A stretch of 64,000 nucleotides of DNA from Terriglobales bacterium. GTDB taxonomy: Bacteria; Acidobacteriota; Terriglobia; Terriglobales; Acidobacteriaceae. This document shows positions 26,677-35,816 of this stretch, one piece after another (the first letter of the stretch is position 1; each line of letters opens with the position of its first letter). The position numbers and the translations under genes are program-made. The stretch spans positions 1 through 64,000 of the forward strand of contig DASRFG010000037.1 of the NCBI GenBank assembly GCA_035651655.1, given 5' to 3'. The notes below the pieces were generated by a model. That model did not search any database and was not told where the DNA came from. It was given only the letters and a program-made list of their open reading frames with translations.

Positions 26677-27981
26677 CTACGTCTCCACTTGCGATTCGAA
26701 CAGCGCCGCTCGCAAACGGCACCCACTGGCAATAAGGCGCTCGGCAAACTTGGGCCGAATTCCGGTCGCCTTCAGCACGCCCCGGACTTTGCCGCCCTCG
26801 CCCAGTCCCTTACGCTCGAAGGTGAACACTTCCTGCATGGAAATAACTTCGCCTTCCATGCCGGTGACCTCAGCAATGGACACCAATTTGCGCGTGCCGT
26901 CAGAGAGGCGCGCAATCTGCACCACTGCGTGGATGGCGGAAGCGATCTGCTGGCGTACCGCCCGCTCCGGAATATTCAGATTGGCCATGGAGACCATGTT
27001 TTCCACGCGGGAGAGCGCGTCCCGTGGGGTGTTGGCGTGGACCGTGGTCAACGACCCTTCGTGACCCGTATTCATGGCCTGCAACATGTCGAACGCTTCT
27101 TCGCCACGGACTTCGCCGACCACTATGCGGTCCGGACGCATACGCAAGCTGTTGATTACCAGCTGCCGCTGCCGAATAGCGCCTTTACCTTCAATATTGG
27201 GTGGGCGTGTCTCCAGGCGCACCACGTGCTCCTGCTTCAACTGCAATTCGGCGGCGTCTTCAATAGTGACGACCCGTTCTGAGTTCGGAATATAACCGGA
27301 AAGAACATTGAGCAATGTCGTTTTGCCGGCGCCGGTTCCACCCGAGATCAGCAGATTGAGCCGGCCCTTCACCATGGCGGCCAGCATCTCCAGCATGGGC
27401 TCAGTCAGGGTCTTGTTTTCGATCAGGTTGCGTGCCGTCAAAGGATCGCGTCCGAAACGCCGGATGGAGAGGCACGGTCCATCAATCGCCAGCGGCGGAA
27501 TGATGGCGTTCACACGCGAGCCATCAGGCAACCGTGCGTCTACCATGGGTGACGATTCATCCACCCGTCGTCCCACTCGCGATACGATGCGATCAATGAT
27601 CTGCATCAGGTGCTGATCGTCTTTGAAGGTGAGCCCGGTCGGCTCCAGCTTGCCGGCCCGCTCTACATAGACCTGGTTGTAGCGGTTCACCAAAATATCG
27701 GAGATGCTGGGGTCCTTCAGCAGCGGCTCCAGCGGACCTAATCCAAAAATCTCATCCAGGATTTCCCGGGCCAGCCGTTCGCGTTCGGCAAAACTTAGCG
27801 GCACCGCCTCTCCGTTCACGGAGTTGCGGATCAACGTGAGGACCTCTTCCCGGGCCGCCTCGTTCGGCGTGCGGCCCAATTTTTCCAGGTTTAGGCGGTC
27901 CAGAATCTTGCGGTGGAGATCAGCCTTGACCTGCTGGTACTCGGTCCGTTCGAAGCTTGCACTTGTTCCCAAGGTACCCAT
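26677..27981 (-). CDS. cpaF: Tad pilus assembly ATPase CpaF/TadA
   Basis: The 434-residue hexameric secretion ATPase of the T2SSE/VirB11 superfamily powers pilin polymerisation at the inner membrane. The Walker A motif is GGTGAGKTT; the Asp box, Walker B and His box are in [20 protein letters not shown] and [20 protein letters not shown]. The N-terminal domain contains [16 protein letters not shown], typical of CpaF. The gene starts 15 bases after the cpaE stop. All catalytic elements are intact. Confidence 0.96.
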   Translation of the reverse strand: MGTLGTSASFERTEYQQVKADLHRKILDRLNLEKLGRTPNEAAREEVLTLIRNSVNGEAVPLSFAERERLAREILDEIFGLGPLEPLLKDPSISDILVNRYNQVYVERAGKLEPTGLTFKDDQHLMQIIDRIVSRVGRRVDESSPMVDARLPDGSRVNAIIPPLAIDGPCLSIRRFGRDPLTARNLIENKTLTEPMLEMLAAMVKGRLNLLISGGTGAGKTTLLNVLSGYIPNSERVVTIEDAAELQLKQEHVVRLETRPPNIEGKGAIRQRQLVINSLRMRPDRIVVGEVRGEEAFDMLQAMNTGHEGSLTTVHANTPRDALSRVENMVSMANLNIPERAVRQQIASAIHAVVQIARLSDGTRKLVSIAEVTGMEGEVISMQEVFTFERKGLGEGGKVRGVLKATGIRPKFAERLIASGCRLRAALFESQVET

Positions 27982-27996
27982 GAGTTACACCTATCC

Positions 27997-29169
27997 CTAA
28001 ACCGTCTTGAACAACGACCAGGATGCGTTCTTTCCGCCATCGTTCTCCGTGAGCGCCGCCGCCAGCCCGGCAAAAGAACGGGCAATTTCTGAATGGTTTT
28101 GCTGGATTACGGGTACTCCCCGATCAATGGAATTCGATACCGCGAAATAGTGATTGGGGATCTTCCAAAGCAACTTTGCGCCCGTGGCCGCCTCGGCATC
28201 GCTCTCGCTGAACCCCGGAATCTTTCGAAACCGGTTCAGCACCAGCCTCACCCGCTCGCGCCCTCCCGATTCACCGAGATACTGCAGCACCCTCGAGGCG
28301 CTCCACAGTGAGGCCACATCGGTATGCGCCACCAGGAGCACGCATTCTGATAGATTGCAGACCAGCCGCGTGGCCACATCCAGCCGCGTCGAAGCGTCCA
28401 CCACCACGTAGCGATAGTGGCCAACCAGCATGTCGAACAACGCGGCGAATTCGCTGGTGGTGGGCTCCACGCCGGCGGGAGCGCTCATGCCAGCCAGCAA
28501 GTGCAACGCATCAGGATGGCGCGTCATAAAACTTTCCAGCAGGGAAGTGTCCATGCGGTGCAGGTTGCGTAGGGCATCTGCCACCGTGAACAGCGGCTTA
28601 ACATTCAAGTGAAGAGCGGCATGGCCCAGGGGGGCCAGGTCCACCAGCACCACGCCACCGTGAGAACCTTGCAGGGAAAGCGCCGTGTTTACGGCAACCG
28701 TGGTTGCCCCCGTTCCACCTTTGGCGTTGATTACGGTGAATACTTTGCCGCGGTGACCGCTTTCCGACCGTGCCTTGCGTTGCGCGGCGGTGAGTCGTAC
28801 GAATGCTTCCAGCAGAGCGGTGGTGGTAGTGGGGCGCTCAATGTACTCGCGCGCTCCCGCGCGCATTGCGCCCACGATCACCTGCGGTTGCGACATGCTG
28901 CCAATCGCGAAAATGGCCGCGCTGGAAACTTCTGCCTTTAGCATCTCGATGGCTCGTATCGCCGGCGTGGGGTTCTCCGACGGGATATCAACCAGCAGTA
29001 CGTCAGTCGCCAGGCTCTGAATGCGGCGCACCAATGGGTCCGTGGCCGCCACCGGCAGACTGGCGGCGCTGTGCACTGTGCGAGCTACGTTGGTCCCATC
29101 CACAAGCATTTGCAGCACCGAGCGCTGCTCCTCGTCCGTCGCCAAAATCACTACTGCCAGTTCTGCCAT
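27997..29169 (-). CDS. cpaE: Tad pilus localisation protein CpaE/TadZ (receiver-like plus MinD-like ATPase)
   Basis: The 390-residue protein has an N-terminal receiver-like domain (about residues 1-125) and a C-terminal ParA/MinD-type ATPase with the deviant Walker A KGGTGATT. This is the TadZ/CpaE layout, which places the pilus machine at its cellular site. In the ATPase part, DLAPLG and VVDAS correspond to the usual Walker A' and B regions. It lies between the secretin and CpaF genes with short gaps, as in other Tad loci. ATP hydrolysis in this family can be weak or absent. Confidence 0.9.
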   Translation of the reverse strand: MAELAVVILATDEEQRSVLQMLVDGTNVARTVHSAASLPVAATDPLVRRIQSLATDVLLVDIPSENPTPAIRAIEMLKAEVSSAAIFAIGSMSQPQVIVGAMRAGAREYIERPTTTTALLEAFVRLTAAQRKARSESGHRGKVFTVINAKGGTGATTVAVNTALSLQGSHGGVVLVDLAPLGHAALHLNVKPLFTVADALRNLHRMDTSLLESFMTRHPDALHLLAGMSAPAGVEPTTSEFAALFDMLVGHYRYVVVDASTRLDVATRLVCNLSECVLLVAHTDVASLWSASRVLQYLGESGGRERVRLVLNRFRKIPGFSESDAEAATGAKLLWKIPNHYFAVSNSIDRGVPVIQQNHSEIARSFAGLAAALTENDGGKNASWSLFKTV

Positions 29170-29200
29170 TGCTCCGCTACCTTCCCTGGGTGTTTAGGTG

Positions 29201-30700
29201 TCACTTGCCTCCGGTTGAATTCTGACCGCCGTCGAACTTCTCTTTGTCGAGGTACGGTTTCGGATGTTTGGGCAAAGGGGGCGCGCTTATCGAAGGCGAA
29301 ATCCTGCGGGCCGTAACCAGGACCATCAGCTCCGAGTGGTTCTTCTGGTTGCTTTTGCTCTTGAACAGGTTGCCGATGATCGGAAGGTTCCCCAGCCCGG
29401 GAATTTTTTCATTGATGTTGGTCACCCGATTGTCCATCAACCCGGCGATCACAAAGGTCTGGCCATCCTGCATCTCGAGTTCGGTTTCTGCTTTCCGCGT
29501 GCTCAAGGCCGGAATCACAAAACCCGAGATCGTAAGCGCATTGGAGAAATCCAACTGGCTTACTTCCGGCGCCACCTTCAGGTGAATGTTGCCATTGGGC
29601 ATGATGACGGGAGTGAATTTCAGGACCACGCCGAACTGTCTGAACTGTATGCTCACCGCGGTGAAACCCGCGCCAGGCTGTACCACGGGGAAGGGAAATT
29701 CTCCGCCCGCCAGAAAGCTGGCCTCCTTACCGTTCACCGCGATCAGGTTCGGTTCCGCCAGGATCTGCAGAAGGTTCTTCTGCTCCAGGGCACGCAATGT
29801 CGCGCCCAGGTGGAGATCGGGCCGGAAGAGAAACAGGTTCAAGGGGTCAAGATTGGGAAAGGTCGTAGTACCCGGAAGTCCGGGGGCGTGGGGCGTCACG
29901 TCTTTCAAATTAAATGTATTCGTGGAGCCAAATTGCTGGGTTTGTAGCATCCCGATACTGTTCCCGGCGCCAGTGGAAAATATATTCAGCCCGTACTGCG
30001 TCAACCAGCTCCGGTCCACTTCGGCGAATTTCACTTCCAACAAGATCTCCTGGGCGCCCACCGGGCCGAAGGTAAGGACGTTCACCACCGTCTTGCTGTA
30101 GGCATCTGCGATAAGCCCCGCGCGTTTCGCCACATCCTCCGTAGAGACGTGTCCGGAAAGGACGACCGCTGCTCGCGACGGGGTCACGTTGATCTGCTCA
30201 TCAGGAAATATGCGGTGGATCTCTTCCGCGCATGCGGTCACGTCAACATCTACCCGCAGATCAAAGCTCCGTGAACGTTCCGCTTCATCCCAGATCAGCA
30301 ACGAAATTTCGCCGGGCGCGCGACCGTGTACCAGGATCTGCGTGGGCGTCACTACAATTGCGTCCGCCACGTTGGGATCAGTGACCGAGACTCGCTTCAG
30401 GCGCTCGGTGGTGTTAATCAGCAAGGACTTGCCAACCATAACCCGCAACGGGGCCGGCCCCTGCTCTGGACTCTGCGCGTTGCTGGCTGAGGGGCCAGGA
30501 ACCGTGGTTGACTGTTGCCCGCTGCCCGTGGGCAGAGTTTGCTCGGGTGAGGCTTGCTGACCGCTGGTTGCCGGTGCGCCCTGCTGCGTTGCTGGCGGCG
30601 TGGCAGTCGGGTTTGTCGCATTCGTCGCTTGTGCCAGCAGCAACGTGGTCGCCAGCACCGTCAGCCCGCACACACTCAAAGTTGCTTTGAAGAATCGCAT
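29201..30700 (-). CDS. cpaC: Tad pilus outer-membrane secretin CpaC/RcpA
   Basis: The 499-residue outer-membrane channel has a signal peptide (VCGLTVLATTLLLAQA). A low-complexity Gln/Thr/Pro region (about 26-80) and the pilus N-terminal domain (MVGKSLLINTTERLKRVSVT) follow, and then comes a BON-like segment (INVTPSRAAVVLSGHVSTED). The secretin C domain ends at about residue 470 (GQTFVIAGLMDNRVTNINEK, IPGLGNLPIIGNLFKS). It is the pore through which the Flp pilus leaves. The Gln/Pro-rich insertion before the N domain is longer than usual. Confidence 0.93.
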   Translation of the reverse strand: MRFFKATLSVCGLTVLATTLLLAQATNATNPTATPPATQQGAPATSGQQASPEQTLPTGSGQQSTTVPGPSASNAQSPEQGPAPLRVMVGKSLLINTTERLKRVSVTDPNVADAIVVTPTQILVHGRAPGEISLLIWDEAERSRSFDLRVDVDVTACAEEIHRIFPDEQINVTPSRAAVVLSGHVSTEDVAKRAGLIADAYSKTVVNVLTFGPVGAQEILLEVKFAEVDRSWLTQYGLNIFSTGAGNSIGMLQTQQFGSTNTFNLKDVTPHAPGLPGTTTFPNLDPLNLFLFRPDLHLGATLRALEQKNLLQILAEPNLIAVNGKEASFLAGGEFPFPVVQPGAGFTAVSIQFRQFGVVLKFTPVIMPNGNIHLKVAPEVSQLDFSNALTISGFVIPALSTRKAETELEMQDGQTFVIAGLMDNRVTNINEKIPGLGNLPIIGNLFKSKSNQKNHSELMVLVTARRISPSISAPPLPKHPKPYLDKEKFDGGQNSTGGK

Positions 30701-30771
30701 TTTTCTTCCTCTCCGCTCACCAGCACTTGCTTGGGATATCGGGGGAGATATTCCGTTATTCGCTCAGTTTT

Positions 30772-31596
30772 CTAAAACTTGGTCGTGTCTCGCCTGTCAC
30801 CTTTGATCATCTCGATCACGTAAACATTCGGTGAGGGCGTTGCGGCCGCTCTCCGCACCTTCGGCCGGCTTGGACCGACCTCTTTGGCAACCGGCATTTT
30901 GTAGAGCGACGAGTCCTTGATTACGCTCAGGTTCTCCTCGGTGGTGTCGAGTGGGTTGCGCAATGAGAGCTGGATTCTGCCATCCTGCCCCGCCATGGTT
31001 AACTTTTGCGCATCATCGGGTGACACCAGCAACGTGATCACCGGCACCTGTTGCGGCTCGCCTTGAGAATTGCGCTGCAGTCTCTGACCCGCCGCCAGCA
31101 CTTCCACATTTTCGAGGACAGTGGTGGTCAAAGGTTCGTTAGTGCCTTTTGGATTACCGGTGAGCAGGACGTCAACTCTGGTACCCGGAACCACGAAACC
31201 GGCAACCGACACTACATCGTTAACGCGGACCGAAACCGCGCGCATTCCCGGCGGAATCAGCGAAGGCAGTCCTGCGCCCGCATTCTCCGCCGCCAGTTTG
31301 CCCGGCAGGACGAATTCGCCCTTGCTGATCGGCAGGATCACCCCCCGGCCCAGCAATTCACCTTTATGCTGGTAATAACCCGCAGGCAGTTCGCCGCCTG
31401 GCAGCTTGATCTCCCGCAGGTTTTTGTCCTCAATCTTGGAGCCGACCTGCATGTCCGTGGCAGCCACCACCACTTGAGTGTTGGCCTCTTTCACACTGGC
31501 CACGGTCTTGCGCAAGGTGTTGTACACCACGTAGCTGACCAGAGCGCCCAGCCCCAGCGCCATAACACCAATCAATAACAGGCGATTGCGGTTCAT
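30772..31596 (-). CDS. cpaB: Tad pilus assembly protein CpaB/RcpC
   Basis: The 274-residue protein has an N-terminal membrane helix (LLLIGVMALGLGALVSYVVY), a SAF domain (TQVVVAATDMQVGSKIEDKN) and the RcpC/CpaB core (MRAVSVRVNDVVSVAGFVVP; GTRVDVLLTG). It is a periplasmic partner of the secretin. The start is placed at the ATG at 31596, five bases behind GAGGAG (31602-31607); the GTG one codon upstream is too close to that site. It lies 71 bases before the secretin gene. Confidence 0.92.
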   Translation of the reverse strand: MNRNRLLLIGVMALGLGALVSYVVYNTLRKTVASVKEANTQVVVAATDMQVGSKIEDKNLREIKLPGGELPAGYYQHKGELLGRGVILPISKGEFVLPGKLAAENAGAGLPSLIPPGMRAVSVRVNDVVSVAGFVVPGTRVDVLLTGNPKGTNEPLTTTVLENVEVLAAGQRLQRNSQGEPQQVPVITLLVSPDDAQKLTMAGQDGRIQLSLRNPLDTTEENLSVIKDSSLYKMPVAKEVGPSRPKVRRAAATPSPNVYVIEMIKGDRRDTTKF

Positions 31597-31684
31597 CACA
31601 TCTCCTCGTTCAAGCTCGATTCATTCAATCGCAATGAAGGCCCTAGAACAATCACCAAGAGTGCAGTTGCCTTCGGGTTTTGGT

Positions 31685-32245
31685 TCATGGCCGGAACACC
31701 GCAAAGATGGTTCCCAGAGCTGCGGCCACCCCAAACGGCGCCCGGACCATGGCTGCATTGCGTACATTGATCCCGGGATGGGCTACCGCCCCTCTTCCCG
31801 CCAGCCACTTCACCAGTTCTGCAATATTGCGTAGCATCTGCTTCAACATTCCTCGTCGCACCGCCTGCGCCACTCCAATGACGGCCGCGGCAAGAACGGC
31901 CACTTCCATCGCTAGGATCCAGCGATCCAGGCCTAGCAAGGCGCCCAGCGCGGTAATCAGCTTTACATCTCCGCCGCCGATCGCCCCGAGCTGAAAAAAG
32001 CTCAGTCCCACCCCGAAGGCCACTAGTGTGGCAATCAGCGCAGACACAAAGCCACCCGACACCAGATGGAACACCAGGCCGCCCAACACCGCTAAAGTGG
32101 TCATCCAGCGCGGAATCTTCCGCCAACGAATGTCACCGATGGCGACGGTGAGCACAAACGCCAGGATCAGAGCGTTCCACATGGTCGCCTGGTCCGCTCT
32201 TAAGCGATGTACTAGCAACCCCGCTGTCGCCATTGTGCAAACCAT
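31685..32245 (-). CDS. cpaA: Prepilin peptidase CpaA/TadV (A24 aspartic protease)
   Basis: The 186-residue polytopic peptidase cleaves the Flp prepilin leader. The two catalytic aspartates are in GDIRWRKIP (after TM1) and GAIGGGDVKL. The C-terminal part adds hydrophobic segments up to the window of the cpaB gene. ATG at 32245 is chosen because GGAGG (32254-32258) lies eight bases before it; an internal ATG just before TM1 (MWNALIL) is the other option. It follows the pilin gene directly, which is the usual order. Confidence 0.9.
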   Translation of the reverse strand: MVCTMATAGLLVHRLRADQATMWNALILAFVLTVAIGDIRWRKIPRWMTTLAVLGGLVFHLVSGGFVSALIATLVAFGVGLSFFQLGAIGGGDVKLITALGALLGLDRWILAMEVAVLAAAVIGVAQAVRRGMLKQMLRNIAELVKWLAGRGAVAHPGINVRNAAMVRAPFGVAAALGTIFAVFRP

Positions 32246-32272
32246 GAATCCAGCCTCCACTCCTCGGCCTAA

Positions 32273-32440
32273 CTAAGTTCCGATTGAACTGGAAACTTGC
32301 GAGAACACGGTGTTTGACTTCGTTCCTATCAACCGAATCGTTCCCACCACAATTACCAGGATCACCGCCAACATCACTGCGTATTCGGCAATGTCCTGGC
32401 CTTCATCGTCCTGCCACATCCTGCGAATTACTTCCGTCAT
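32273..32440 (-). CDS. flp: Flp-type pilin
   Basis: This 55-residue prepilin has a short charged leader ending in G14. The mature start is QDIAEY, with the conserved E at +5 and Y at +6, followed by a hydrophobic helix (AVMLAVILVIVVGTIRLIG) and a small polar tail. The start at 32440 is set by GGGAGG six bases upstream. It is cleaved by CpaA and polymerised by CpaF/TadB/TadC. It is the first gene of the operon, with a 272-base upstream region that carries two inverted repeats. Confidence 0.92.
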   Translation of the reverse strand: MTEVIRRMWQDDEGQDIAEYAVMLAVILVIVVGTIRLIGTKSNTVFSQVSSSIGT

Positions 32441-32589
32441 TACCGCCTCCCCTATGGAGATAGTTCGAGCCTGGGGCTCGATGCTGCTTCTTACCTGCAA
32501 TCCAGAGCGCTTCCCGAGTACCCGTAGGAGGTTTTCTTATGCTGCAGAATCAGCAACTTACAGGATTTTATCGCGGAGCGGGCTGAGCG

Positions 32590-32609
32590 GTGTCTTAGAA
32601 CTAAGACAC
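32590..32609. promoter_or_regulatory. Inverted repeat upstream of the Flp operon (site A)
   Basis: GTGTCTTAGAACTAAGACAC is a dyad with two perfect 9-base arms around AA. It lies 150 bases upstream of the pilin start on the minus strand. It shares the hexamer GTCTTA/TAAGAC with the repeat at 32690-32704. No T-run follows, so an operator is more likely than a terminator. Confidence 0.5.
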
Positions 32610-32689
32610 TGCGCCAAGATTACTGCTGCGTAACAGAGACAGTTACTGACGTGCCTACCCGCGTTGAGAGAGCAGGACTTTGCCGCCAT

Positions 32690-32704
32690 TAAGACTCAGT
32701 CTTA
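32690..32704. promoter_or_regulatory. Inverted repeat upstream of the Flp operon (site B)
   Basis: TAAGACTCAGTCTTA has 7-base arms around a single C. It lies just after the stop (32713) of the upstream membrane protein gene and 80 bases from site A, with the same TAAGAC/GTCTTA hexamers in the opposite arrangement. It could be a second operator for one regulator or a weak processing hairpin. Confidence 0.45.
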
Positions 32705-32712
32705 TCCATTTT

Positions 32713-34272
32713 TCAGCGATTGCCCGTATGCTCACGGGAAAAAATTACTGCCTGTTTGTTCTCATACAATTTCTTCCACCCGGAATCGTATTGCAGAATC
32801 CGGGATAGGCCGCTCTGAGGGGGCACTACCACCGTGGCCACTCCAAACATCTCCAGCCGCTGGCGCCAGGTGTGATCGTCGGCGTTCGCGATGTGCGAAA
32901 AGGCTTCCATTAGTTCGTCGCCATACAAGTCGGTTCGGCCATCCGTGAACACCCGATACTTTGGGTAGAGCTTCCAAATAAAGTAGCCACCCCAATCGTA
33001 ATAGTTGAACAGGTTAGGCGGCGGCTGGTTTTGCGCCAGGAAAGCGGTGGCTCCCGCAGGAAAGTACCTTGCCTCCAGGGAAGGCTGCTCTCTTACCACG
33101 TAATTGAAACGAAATAACATAAAACCGGTCATCGCCAGCAGCAGCACAACATTCAGGGCCAGCTTACCAGCTGCGGCGCTCTGGTCGTCCGCCTTGAACC
33201 ACTTCCAGCCTTGATCGTTCATCCACCCCACCAGACACGCGCACACGATCGGCACTGCCACAATGGCGAAGATGGGCACGTGCCGCACCGCGGTTAGGGC
33301 TCCATAGGCAGTCCCAACCAGCATGAGCAACTGCGCCGCTCGTACCCGCCTGCCCGCTAAGGCCAAGGCCAAAAAGCTAAGCAAGAAGAGCGCTAGCAAG
33401 GGCTTGAACTCTACCTCATGAAAATTCGGTGAAGCCCATTCCTGAATAAAATCCTGGATGCCATGCGCACGCAGCGTTTCCAAAGGATAGATGTACAACC
33501 GCAGCCCGTTAGGATTCAGCGGAACCAAGGCCAGACAGATAACGAAGACCAGCGCCAGCGTTTTTGCCGGAGCTTTGACATCTTCCCAGGCACGAAGCCC
33601 CAATCCTACCTCTAACAACCATCCCGCGAGCGTTACGCCGATCAGCACCAGACCTATGGCATAACCAGCATGCAGGTTCACCCAAAGGATGGTTAAAGGC
33701 GCCATTAGCCAAAGAAAGCGGTAGCGAGCCGGCGACTCGATCCCGCCTGAAAGGCCGGAATTGTTTTCAGCGCGATCGAGTAAGAGGAGAAAAATAGCCG
33801 TCAGTAAGACGGAAAACATCTGTGGTCGCAGTCCCCAAGCTGGACTGCTGGCCATCATTCCCAACAAAACAATGGGCGCCGCGACGTAAGGCCGGCCTGC
33901 ACAGCGAAAAAAAGTAATTGCGAACGCGCCGCCTGTTGCCAACCCAAAAAACAGATTCAGCCCCGCCCAACTGGTCCGTTTGTAGACCAGATACATGATG
34001 ACTTCAGAGAGCCATTCATGGGCGATCCAAGTCTGACCAAATTTTGTGTAGGAGAAGATATCTCGATGTAGAACGCTGTGGCTTTGCGCCATGTACTGGC
34101 CGGCGCGCAGATGCCACCACAGATCTGGATCATGGCCGCCACGCACCGTCAGGATGAAAAATCCCAACAGCAGGATGATGGTGAAGACCCGACGCTTGGA
34201 AAGCAGCGGGCGCAACTCAGTTGCTGATATCGTGATCGGACCGGAGTGGCTCAGGGACTTCAAGTTCGTCAA
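32713..34272 (-). CDS. Polytopic membrane protein, GT-C-like, paralogue of the protein at 20551-22188
   Basis: The 519-residue protein has about ten membrane helices and a C-terminal soluble domain with YDWGGYFIWKLYPKYRVFTD and GRTDLYG. It aligns by motif order with the protein at 20551-22188 (HDPDLWWHLRAGQYM, DIFSYTKFGQTWIAHEWL, LRPQMFS, WVNLHAGYA, NPNGLRLYIYPLE). It is likely a GT-C-type enzyme of envelope sugar or lipid metabolism, but this is inference. The start is uncertain: TTG 34272 overlaps the sigma-54 regulator by 56 nt, and a TTG at 34215, just past that gene's stop, would give a protein starting LRPLLSKRR. It is probably co-transcribed with the regulator. Confidence 0.72.
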   Translation of the reverse strand: MTNLKSLSHSGPITISATELRPLLSKRRVFTIILLLGFFILTVRGGHDPDLWWHLRAGQYMAQSHSVLHRDIFSYTKFGQTWIAHEWLSEVIMYLVYKRTSWAGLNLFFGLATGGAFAITFFRCAGRPYVAAPIVLLGMMASSPAWGLRPQMFSVLLTAIFLLLLDRAENNSGLSGGIESPARYRFLWLMAPLTILWVNLHAGYAIGLVLIGVTLAGWLLEVGLGLRAWEDVKAPAKTLALVFVICLALVPLNPNGLRLYIYPLETLRAHGIQDFIQEWASPNFHEVEFKPLLALFLLSFLALALAGRRVRAAQLLMLVGTAYGALTAVRHVPIFAIVAVPIVCACLVGWMNDQGWKWFKADDQSAAAGKLALNVVLLLAMTGFMLFRFNYVVREQPSLEARYFPAGATAFLAQNQPPPNLFNYYDWGGYFIWKLYPKYRVFTDGRTDLYGDELMEAFSHIANADDHTWRQRLEMFGVATVVVPPQSGLSRILQYDSGWKKLYENKQAVIFSREHTGNR

Positions 34273-35593
34273 TCAAGCGGTGCAGGGAAGAGCGCGCGAT
34301 CTTCAAAGAACGGGCGGCTTGCAGTTTATTATTGCCGAATTCCTCCAGCACTCGACGGATCAGTCGTCGCTTGAATGCGCGCACTTCCTCGTCAAAGGAA
34401 CCGTCTTCCATGCCCACTTCCCATGCCGCAAATTGTGACGGCAGGTGCTCGATGGAAATCTCAGCATCGTCGCAGATTACCACTGCGCGCTCGATTACGT
34501 TCTGCAGTTCGCGAATGTTACCCGGCCAATCGTATTCTTGCAGTGCTGCCATCGCAGCCACTGAAATTCTTCGCGCGGGTCGGCGATGACGTTCGCAATG
34601 GCTCTGCAGGAAGGAATAGGCGAGCACCACGATGTCGTCCCGCCGTTCTCTTAATGCCGGCAGATGGATCTCGATGGTGTTCAAGCGGTAGTACAGATCA
34701 GCCCGAAAGCTGCCCGCTTTTACCAGATCGCCCAGGTTGCGGTGAGTTGCGCAGATCACACGCGCTTCCATGGAGCGTTGCTGGTTGCTGCCCAGGCGCT
34801 CGAAGGTGCGCTCTTGCAGCACCCGCAGAAGCTTCACCTGCATCGCCGGGGAGAGCTCACCTACTTCATCCAGAAAGATGGTGCCACGCTCTGCCGCTTC
34901 GAATCGCCCACGGCGCGCCGCCGTCGCCCCGGTGAAGGCACCCCGCTCATGCCCGAAGAGCTCAGCCTCAATCAGGGTTTCCGGCAAAGAGGAACACGCA
35001 ACCGCGAGGAAAGGCTGCTGTGCCCGAGTGCTGGCATGATGGATCGCGCGCGCCAGCAATTCCTTTCCGGTTCCAGTCTCGCCTGTCACCAGCAATGTGG
35101 AATCGGTTGCCGCCACCTTGGAGGCGAAGCTGTAAATCGCCCGCATCTTTTCGTCCGTACCTACCACCGATACAAAATCCGTTAGGCTCGCAGCCGATGC
35201 CCGCAACTGCGCCAGTTCACGATGAAGTTCATGAAACTGTGCCGCCCTGCGCAGCACCAGCCGCAATTCTTCCAGGGATGCACTCTCCACAAAATAATCG
35301 TATGCCCCGGTGCTCAAGGCCTGGCGCTTGGCTTGACGGTCGGTTGTGGATAAGAATGCGACCACCGGCACCGCCGCCGGATTTCGGACCAGAGTCTGCA
35401 AACCGGTGAGGCTTGCTTCGAATCGGGATTCGTCCGGACTGGGCAAACTGGTGATCAGCACATCGCACTCCACCAGTTTTTCCCGCTCTGAGAGTTTCGC
35501 TGGAAGCAGCAAAAAGCTGTCTCCCAATTTTTCGCCAAGAATCGCGAAAAACTCCTCCCGTTCATCCACAAAATGACACTTGATCACTGCCAC
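34217..35593 (-). CDS. Sigma-54-dependent transcriptional activator with degenerate receiver
   Basis: The 458-residue NtrC-family activator has an N-terminal receiver-like domain (about residues 1-120), a central AAA+ domain and a C-terminal Fis-type HTH (NNKLQAARSLKIARSSLHRL). The AAA+ domain has Walker A GETGTGKE, the sigma-54 contact loop GAFTGA and Walker B GTIFLDEVGE. In the receiver the phosphoacceptor position reads VLITSLP, with Thr where Asp is expected, so it probably does not use phosphorylation. GTG 35593 is chosen as start because GAGGAG (35598-35603) precedes it. The gene sits upstream of the Flp pilus operon and may control it, or the sigma-54-type promoter at 52985. Confidence 0.9.
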   Translation of the reverse strand: MAVIKCHFVDEREEFFAILGEKLGDSFLLLPAKLSEREKLVECDVLITSLPSPDESRFEASLTGLQTLVRNPAAVPVVAFLSTTDRQAKRQALSTGAYDYFVESASLEELRLVLRRAAQFHELHRELAQLRASAASLTDFVSVVGTDEKMRAIYSFASKVAATDSTLLVTGETGTGKELLARAIHHASTRAQQPFLAVACSSLPETLIEAELFGHERGAFTGATAARRGRFEAAERGTIFLDEVGELSPAMQVKLLRVLQERTFERLGSNQQRSMEARVICATHRNLGDLVKAGSFRADLYYRLNTIEIHLPALRERRDDIVVLAYSFLQSHCERHRRPARRISVAAMAALQEYDWPGNIRELQNVIERAVVICDDAEISIEHLPSQFAAWEVGMEDGSFDEEVRAFKRRLIRRVLEEFGNNKLQAARSLKIARSSLHRLIDELEVPEPLRSDHDISN

Positions 35594-35695
35594 TAAACTC
35601 CTCAAAGCCGGTTTTTCTCTATCTGCCCAACCGTCCGCAGCCGCGACTGGAGCGGCTTTCGGCAATAATTACAGGCCCCAGGTGACGTGGCCTGA

Positions 35696-35724
35696 ATACT
35701 ATCAGCAGAATTCAGCCGAGACAA
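35696..35724 (-). promoter_or_regulatory. Candidate sigma-70 promoter of the sigma-54 activator gene
   Basis: On the minus strand TTGTCT (35724-35719) and TAGTAT (35701-35696) are separated by 17 bases, each matching four of six consensus bases. The leader to the GTG at 35593 would be about 95 bases. This is weak but correctly spaced evidence. Confidence 0.3.
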
Positions 35725-35777
35725 ACAAAACGGCCTGCTTAGGGTAAGAACAGTAAGTTAGACGGCTATGTTCGGAG

Positions 35778-35795
35778 TGTGCAAACTATTGCACA
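35778..35795. promoter_or_regulatory. Inverted repeat upstream of the sigma-54 activator gene
   Basis: TGTGCAA-ACTA-TTGCACA has perfect 7-base arms and is followed by the palindrome CGGCATGCCG (35797-35806). It lies between the stop of the GT-C-like gene (35817) and the candidate promoter of the sigma-54 activator. It could be an operator upstream of the -35 element, or a 3' end hairpin of the preceding transcript; no T-run is present on either strand. Confidence 0.4.
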
Positions 35796-35816
35796 TCGGC
35801 ATGCCGTGAGCTGCCA

